A model generated the notes under the pieces. The model saw nothing but the letters and a program-made list of their open reading frames with translations, was not told where the DNA came from and did not search any database. Below are positions 59,031 to 64,000 of a DNA stretch of 64,000 nucleotides, piece after piece. The DNA comes from JBFWVD01 sp050246915 (GTDB lineage: Bacteria > Actinomycetota > Acidimicrobiia > Acidimicrobiales > Ilumatobacteraceae). Where the stretch lies: positions 23,409-87,408 of the forward strand of contig JBFWVD010000014.1 in the NCBI GenBank assembly GCA_050246915.1, read 5' to 3'. The stretch's first letter is position 1; each line of letters begins with the position of its first letter. Made by a program: the position numbers and the translations under genes.

Positions 59031-60173
59031 GTGAAACTACGACATAGCGCCGCAATGGCGGCCACCTTGGTCCTCGTCCTGGCCGCGTGCGGGGATGACA
59101 GCTCCGGCTCCGGCTCGGCGACGACAACGGGCGCCTCGGCCGCGACGACGAGCGGTGCAACGACCTCGTCAGTGGCGACGACCGCGGCCAGCGCCACGTC
59201 CGTGGCGGCGATGCCGTCCATGAAGACGACCTATCCGTTGACCATCACCAACTGCGGTCGCAAGGTCACCTTCGACGCGCCACCGAAGAAGGTGCTGATC
59301 CTGAACGGGACGTCCGTCGCCGAGGTCGAGAGCTTCATCGCTCTGGGCATCACCGATCACATCCTTGCCAACAGCCAGTCATACGGAGCGACGGACGTCG
59401 ACGGGATGATGGAGAAGATCGCGGCCATCCCGAATGGCGGATTGAAGCTCAACGAGAACTTCGAAGTGCCCAAGGAGCAAACCTTGGCGCTTGGTCCGGA
59501 CCTGGTGATCAGTACCTGGGCAGGGGGGTTCTCCGAGGCGATGGGGTCGATCACCCGTGATCAGCTCGATGCCGCGGGGATCAAGAGTTATGTGACACCG
59601 GTGAACTGCGCGTATGGCGACGAGAAGCCGAGCGCTGCGGACGCCGAAGCCTTTGCCAAGCAGACCTATGAATCATCGTTCGATCTGTTGCGCGAACTCG
59701 GGGTGATCTTCGACGTGCAGGAGAAGGCCGAGCAGGTGATCACGGATGCGAAAGCCAAGATCGCCGAGGTGAGCCGTCCCGCGGGGGCGAAACCGGTGCA
59801 TGTGCTCGTGGCTTTCCCAGGAATGTCCATGTCCGGCGATGGAGTCCCCTCCGTGTTCGCCGGGCCACTGACCGACTCGATCATCGCTGCGGCTGGCGGT
59901 GTGAACTCGTTTGCCGGGAAGCCCACGTTCGCCGACTCGATGTCGATCAACGCCGAGGCGCTTGCTGCAGCTCAGGTCGATGTGCTCGTGGTTGGTCTAT
60001 TCGCACCTGGCGAGAGCGCCGATGACTACGCCAAGGCCATCTTCGCCCAGTACCCGCAGTGGAACGCCGCAAAGACGAACACGTACATCTCGATCGCGGA
60101 GACCATCTATCTCGGCCCGTACAACGCAGAGGGCATCGAGAAGATCGCTGCCGCCGTCGCCAAGGTTGGCTGA
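59031..60173 (+). CDS. ABC importer substrate-binding lipoprotein (iron/cobalamin type)
   Basis: 380 residues, GTG start. The lipobox is LVLVLAACGDD, followed by a Ser/Thr/Ala linker. The periplasmic-binding-protein-2 domain follows (KKVLILNGTSVAEVESFIALGI, LALGPDLVISTWAGG, AAQVDVLVVGLFAPGESADDYAKAIF). It delivers a ferric-siderophore, heme or cobalamin-type ligand to the permease downstream. Substrate not determined. Confidence 0.92.
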   Translation: MKLRHSAAMAATLVLVLAACGDDSSGSGSATTTGASAATTSGATTSSVATTAASATSVAAMPSMKTTYPLTITNCGRKVTFDAPPKKVLILNGTSVAEVESFIALGITDHILANSQSYGATDVDGMMEKIAAIPNGGLKLNENFEVPKEQTLALGPDLVISTWAGGFSEAMGSITRDQLDAAGIKSYVTPVNCAYGDEKPSAADAEAFAKQTYESSFDLLRELGVIFDVQEKAEQVITDAKAKIAEVSRPAGAKPVHVLVAFPGMSMSGDGVPSVFAGPLTDSIIAAAGGVNSFAGKPTFADSMSINAEALAAAQVDVLVVGLFAPGESADDYAKAIFAQYPQWNAAKTNTYISIAETIYLGPYNAEGIEKIAAAVAKVG

Positions 60174-60204
60174 TCGGGGGGTCCCGGCGCGTGGTCCCCA
60201 CCTC

Positions 60205-61223
60205 GTGGGCGGTGGGGGCTACGTCGCGCTGATCATCGGCCTCATGGTCGCGCTGGTGGCATCTGTTCTGCTGGCCATCGCGATGGGCACGGTGACGTTG
60301 CCGTTCGGTCAGGTGTGGCGGGTCCTCGGTTCCAATCTCGGGTGGGGTCACGGGGCGGTCACACCAGTCGAGAACCAGATCATCTGGGAGTTCCGCACAC
60401 CGCGGGTCCTGCTTGCCGCGGTGGTCGGCGGGGGGCTGAGCGTGGCTGGGGCGTGCCTGCAGGTGTTGGCCCGCAACGGTCTCGCCGATCCCTACGTCTT
60501 GGGTGTGTCGTCAGGAGCGGCCTTCGGAGCGGTGATGGCCGTGGCACTGGGCTCTGCGGCGGTGGGAGGTCTCGGCGCCAGTGGTGCCGCGTTCGCCGCC
60601 TCGTTGGTGACACTGGTGTTGGTCTTCGTCATGGCCCAGCAAGGTGGCCGCATCGGTCCGACACGATTGGTCCTCGCCGGCGTGGCGATCAGCTACTTGG
60701 CCACTGCTGCCACGAGCTTCGTGCAGCTGTATGTGAACCCACTCGAGTTGCGCGGGATCATGTTCTGGATTCTCGGATCGTTGGCGGCGGCGTCGTGGGA
60801 TGATCTCCGATTCCCGACGCTGGCAATGGTCGTGTCGACCGGTTGGCTGCTGGCTCGGGCTCGATCGATGAACCTGATGGCCACGGGCGATGACACAGCC
60901 AGTGCGCTCGGGGTAGACGTGAACCGGTTCCGCATCGAGCTCCTCGTCATCTCCTCGGTGCTCACCGCAACAGCGGTGAGCGTCTCGGGAGGTATCGGGT
61001 TCGTCGGGTTGATGGTCCCCCACGCGGCGCGTTTCGTCGTTGGGTCCGATCATCGCAGGATGCTCCCGGTGAGCCTCCTCGGCGGGGCGGTGTTCATGGT
61101 GCTCGTCGATCTCCTCAGCCGTATCGCCGACCGGCCCAACGAACTCCCGGTGGGGATCTTCACCGCGGCCATCGGCGCTCCGTTCTTCCTCGTGCTGCTG
61201 CGCCGATCCGGTAGGGGAGCGAT

Positions 61224-61227
<4 letters not shown>
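60205..61227 (+). CDS. FecCD-type ABC permease
   Basis: About 340 residues from the GTG at 60205. Ten or so helices with the BtuC/FecCD motifs WEFRTPRVLLAAVVGGGLSVAGACLQVLARNGLADPYVLGVSSGAAFGA and VSGGIGFVGLMVPHAARFVVGSDHRRMLP. It forms the membrane channel with the ATPase at 61224, overlapping it by 4 bp. Confidence 0.93.
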
Positions 61228-62033
<806 letters not shown>

Positions 62034-62034
62034 C

Positions 62035-62682
62035 ATGCAGACCGCCATGCTCCTGTTCCCGGGGTTCACCGCCCTCGACGCCTTCGGCCCGTATCACGCT
62101 CTCGCCCACATCCCTGGATATGAGTTCGCGTTCGTTGCTGAGCACGCTGGACCGGTGACCGATGGTGGCAAGATCACCATAGTGGCCCAACTCGGGATCG
62201 AAGATCTCGACCAGGTCGATCTGCTCGTCGTGCCCGGCGGGATTCCGGCCATTACGATGGCCCGCACCGGGCATCGCCTCATCGAGTGGATCCGGGCGAT
62301 CCACCCCACGACCCAATGGACCGCATCGGTCTGTACCGGGGCGCTGATGCTCGGAGCCGCCGGCGTGCTCGACGGCCTCCCGGCCACGACGCATTGGTAT
62401 TGCCACGACGAACTGGGGAACTACGGCGCAATCCCCACCGATCGCCGCGTCGTCGAGGCCGGCAAGGTCATGACGGCTGCAGGCGTGTCAGCCGGAATTG
62501 ACATGGCACTCATGCTCACCGAGCGCCTCGCTGGAACCGCCTACGCACAAGCGACGCAGCTGGACATGGAGTACGACCCGCAACCGCCGTTCGACGCCGG
62601 CCACCCGCGATCGGCTCCGACCGAGGTCACCCAATGGCTCTCGGGCATGTATGACTCGATGCTCCGACCTTCTGGACCATGA
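62035..62682 (+). CDS. DJ-1/PfpI-family protein (glutamine amidotransferase-like)
   Basis: About 215 residues from the ATG at 62035 (the frame is open upstream). The nucleophile elbow is TASVCTGALMLGAAG, with Glu/His support (LLVVPGGIPAI, WYCHDELG). Members include isonitrile-hydratase-like and stress chaperone proteins. It starts 1 bp after the ABC ATPase stop and is probably in the same transcript; function with the importer is unknown. Confidence 0.87.
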   Translation: MQTAMLLFPGFTALDAFGPYHALAHIPGYEFAFVAEHAGPVTDGGKITIVAQLGIEDLDQVDLLVVPGGIPAITMARTGHRLIEWIRAIHPTTQWTASVCTGALMLGAAGVLDGLPATTHWYCHDELGNYGAIPTDRRVVEAGKVMTAAGVSAGIDMALMLTERLAGTAYAQATQLDMEYDPQPPFDAGHPRSAPTEVTQWLSGMYDSMLRPSGP

Positions 62683-62781
62683 ACGTTGTCATTCCCGGCG
62701 CTCAGATGAGGAACGAGCTGAGCGCCGGCCGCTCCGCCGCGTGATGGCGGTTCGGCCGACACTCAGCCATGGCTTGCGGTG

Positions 62782-63687
62782 TCAGTTCTGCTGCGTGGGA
62801 ATCGCGATGTCGACGGTCGGGGTCTTGAACATGCCCGTCGCTGCGACGCGGCCGGTCAACAGATCGACTTCGTACAGCCCTGTCGATCCGTCAGCGCTGG
62901 CGATCGAAGCGAAGGCCCTCAGATCGGTCGTGGTCCCGTTGCGGATCTTGGAGTAGATGTCGAATCCGACTGGGCCAGCAGCATCCACACCGAGCTTTCC
63001 CGTTGCGCTCAGCGATCCGGCGTTCGCCGGGGCCTGAATCACCGTGGTGTCGTTGGTCGTGTCGATGCCGAACAGCGTGGTGGCCGTTGCCGGGTCCGAG
63101 TCATTGTTCGTGTAGGCGGCCGCAGTGACGCCCCGCGCCGGACTCACAGGGGGCGTTCCGGGGATGTTCAGCGTGCCGTCCACGATCGTGACTCCGTCGA
63201 CGACGTTTGCCCGGAGGTTCTGGCCCGTGTCCGAGATGATGCGGAGTCGGTCGACCGTCGGGTTGAAGTCCACCCCGAACGACGTTCCGTCGAGTGCCTG
63301 ATTCAGGCGGCTCTTCAACGTCGCAGCGGCCGTCTTCACATCGATGGTGTAGATGCCACCCGCGTTGCCGACTCCGTACAGTTCGCCGGTGGCAGGCCTG
63401 AAGTCGATCCCCACCAGCGTTGTGTCGGTCTGGAGGCCACTCACTTGACCGATCATTGTTGCGCGGGACGGACGCGCTGAGTTGATACACGACAAGGTCC
63501 CGCCCTCACCGAGACCGATCACGCGCAGACCGTCGTGATCGCGACCTTTGCGTGTCTCGCAGTTGCCGATGTTGTTGTCGCGCTTGCCCGAGGATGCGGT
63601 GGCGACCGTTGCTGTGAGGACCGACGTCGTCAGTGCTGCGGCGATAGCGAGACCGATCGTGTTGCGGTGGAGCATTCGAGTTCTCAT
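62782..63687 (-). CDS. DUF4394 secreted protein
   Basis: About 301 residues from the ATG at 63687, with a GGAGG site (the frame is open to 63774). A signal peptide (HRNTIGLAIAAALTTSVLTATVATASS) is followed by a DUF4394 beta-propeller-like repeat domain (GIDFRPATGELYGVGNAGGIYTID, SFGVDFNPTVDRLRIISDTGQNLR). Function unknown; found mainly as a secreted or cell-surface protein. Confidence 0.9.
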   Translation of the reverse strand: MRTRMLHRNTIGLAIAAALTTSVLTATVATASSGKRDNNIGNCETRKGRDHDGLRVIGLGEGGTLSCINSARPSRATMIGQVSGLQTDTTLVGIDFRPATGELYGVGNAGGIYTIDVKTAAATLKSRLNQALDGTSFGVDFNPTVDRLRIISDTGQNLRANVVDGVTIVDGTLNIPGTPPVSPARGVTAAAYTNNDSDPATATTLFGIDTTNDTTVIQAPANAGSLSATGKLGVDAAGPVGFDIYSKIRNGTTTDLRAFASIASADGSTGLYEVDLLTGRVAATGMFKTPTVDIAIPTQQN

Positions 63688-63867
63688 GTGAGTTCCCTCC
63701 AGGAGTAGGGGTGAAGGCCGATTCGTCGACCTCTGGTCACCATTCGGTGGTCTCACCGGATCGGATGGCCACACGGTGGGTTCACCGCGGTGCCCCTAGC
63801 TCCTGGAACTGCCGCCTCGCCTGGCGTACTCAACCCTGCTGCGGGTGAGTGATCGCTGCACCTCGCT

Positions 63868-64000
63868 TCAACAACGCGTGGGATCGAATCCGAAGGGGAG
63901 TTCGAGGCGGTTGGCGCTCATGAGTTTTGTGTTGGTGAGGATGTCTCGGGTCGGGCCGTCGGCGACGATCCGTCCGTTGTTCATGACCAGGGCGCGTGGG
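63868..64000 (-). CDS. C-terminal end of an ABC-type ATPase (continues beyond the window)
   Basis: A minus-strand frame of at least 43 residues reading RALVMNNGRIVADGPTRDIL, then LMSANRLELPFGFDP, to the stop at 63868. This is the end of an energy-coupling or cobalt/nickel ABC ATPase, where the closing RLELP motif is typical. The rest lies past the right edge. Confidence 0.75.
   Translation of the reverse strand, partial: PRALVMNNGRIVADGPTRDILTNTKLMSANRLELPFGFDPTRC

Overview
The window is high-GC DNA with many GTG starts, ATGA/GTGA/TGATG gene overlaps and start codons placed directly behind promoter-like sequence (leaderless style). Mycofactocin-type dehydrogenase, TIGR03086 and YcnI/CopCD-type genes fit Actinomycetota. 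The lipid-catabolism content suggests a class such as Acidimicrobiia, but that placement is inference.

Region 1 (1-18.6 kb) is a copper/envelope-stress block. It holds a YHS-domain Cu+ ATPase, a CPD-motif P-type ATPase with a His-rich N-terminus, an L,D-transpeptidase, a rhodanese, DUF305, TlpA-type thioredoxin, Lgt-like and CcdA-like proteins. A BlaI-type repressor with an M56 protease lies among them. Six exact copies and one near copy of a 15-bp palindrome (ACKAC-N5-GTMGT) lie at the promoters between 3.7 and 13.3 kb. This looks like a BlaI regulon encoded next to its own regulator, with no beta-lactamase in sight.

Region 2 (19-37 kb) lies between two identical 46-bp direct repeats of the 3' part of a tRNA-Gly(GCC) gene. 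Neither repeat has the 5' half of the tRNA. The cargo is metal and metalloid resistance: a Zn/Cd ATPase with an ArsR/CadC-like repressor; an ECF sigma factor, zinc-finger membrane protein, YcnI and CopC-CopD set; a CDF-ZIP-ArsR operon; and an arsenic operon with two arsenate reductases, an aquaglyceroporin and an ArsR-phosphatase fusion. No integrase is visible. Because both tRNA copies are truncated, the complete tRNA should lie outside the window, and region 1 may be a second island in tandem.

Region 3 (37.5-47.4 kb) looks like chromosomal catabolism of lipids, steroids or aromatics: DUF2889, two TetR regulators, two SDRs, a VOC protein, an amidohydrolase, a thioesterase-like protein and an acyl-CoA dehydrogenase.

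Region 4 (47.5-64 kb) holds a MerR regulator with a MerT-like small protein, an MFS transporter, a CsoR/CstR-like repressor with an MMPL transporter and a DUF2892 protein, two ECF sigma/anti-sigma pairs, an orphan CZB chemoreceptor, a cytochrome c, an iron/cobalamin-type ABC importer, a DJ-1/PfpI protein, a DUF4394 protein and the end of another ABC ATPase.

Four otherwise well-preserved genes (AAA ATPase, two MFS transporters, VOC protein) are each broken by one single-base frameshift. This could be sequencing error or recent decay.
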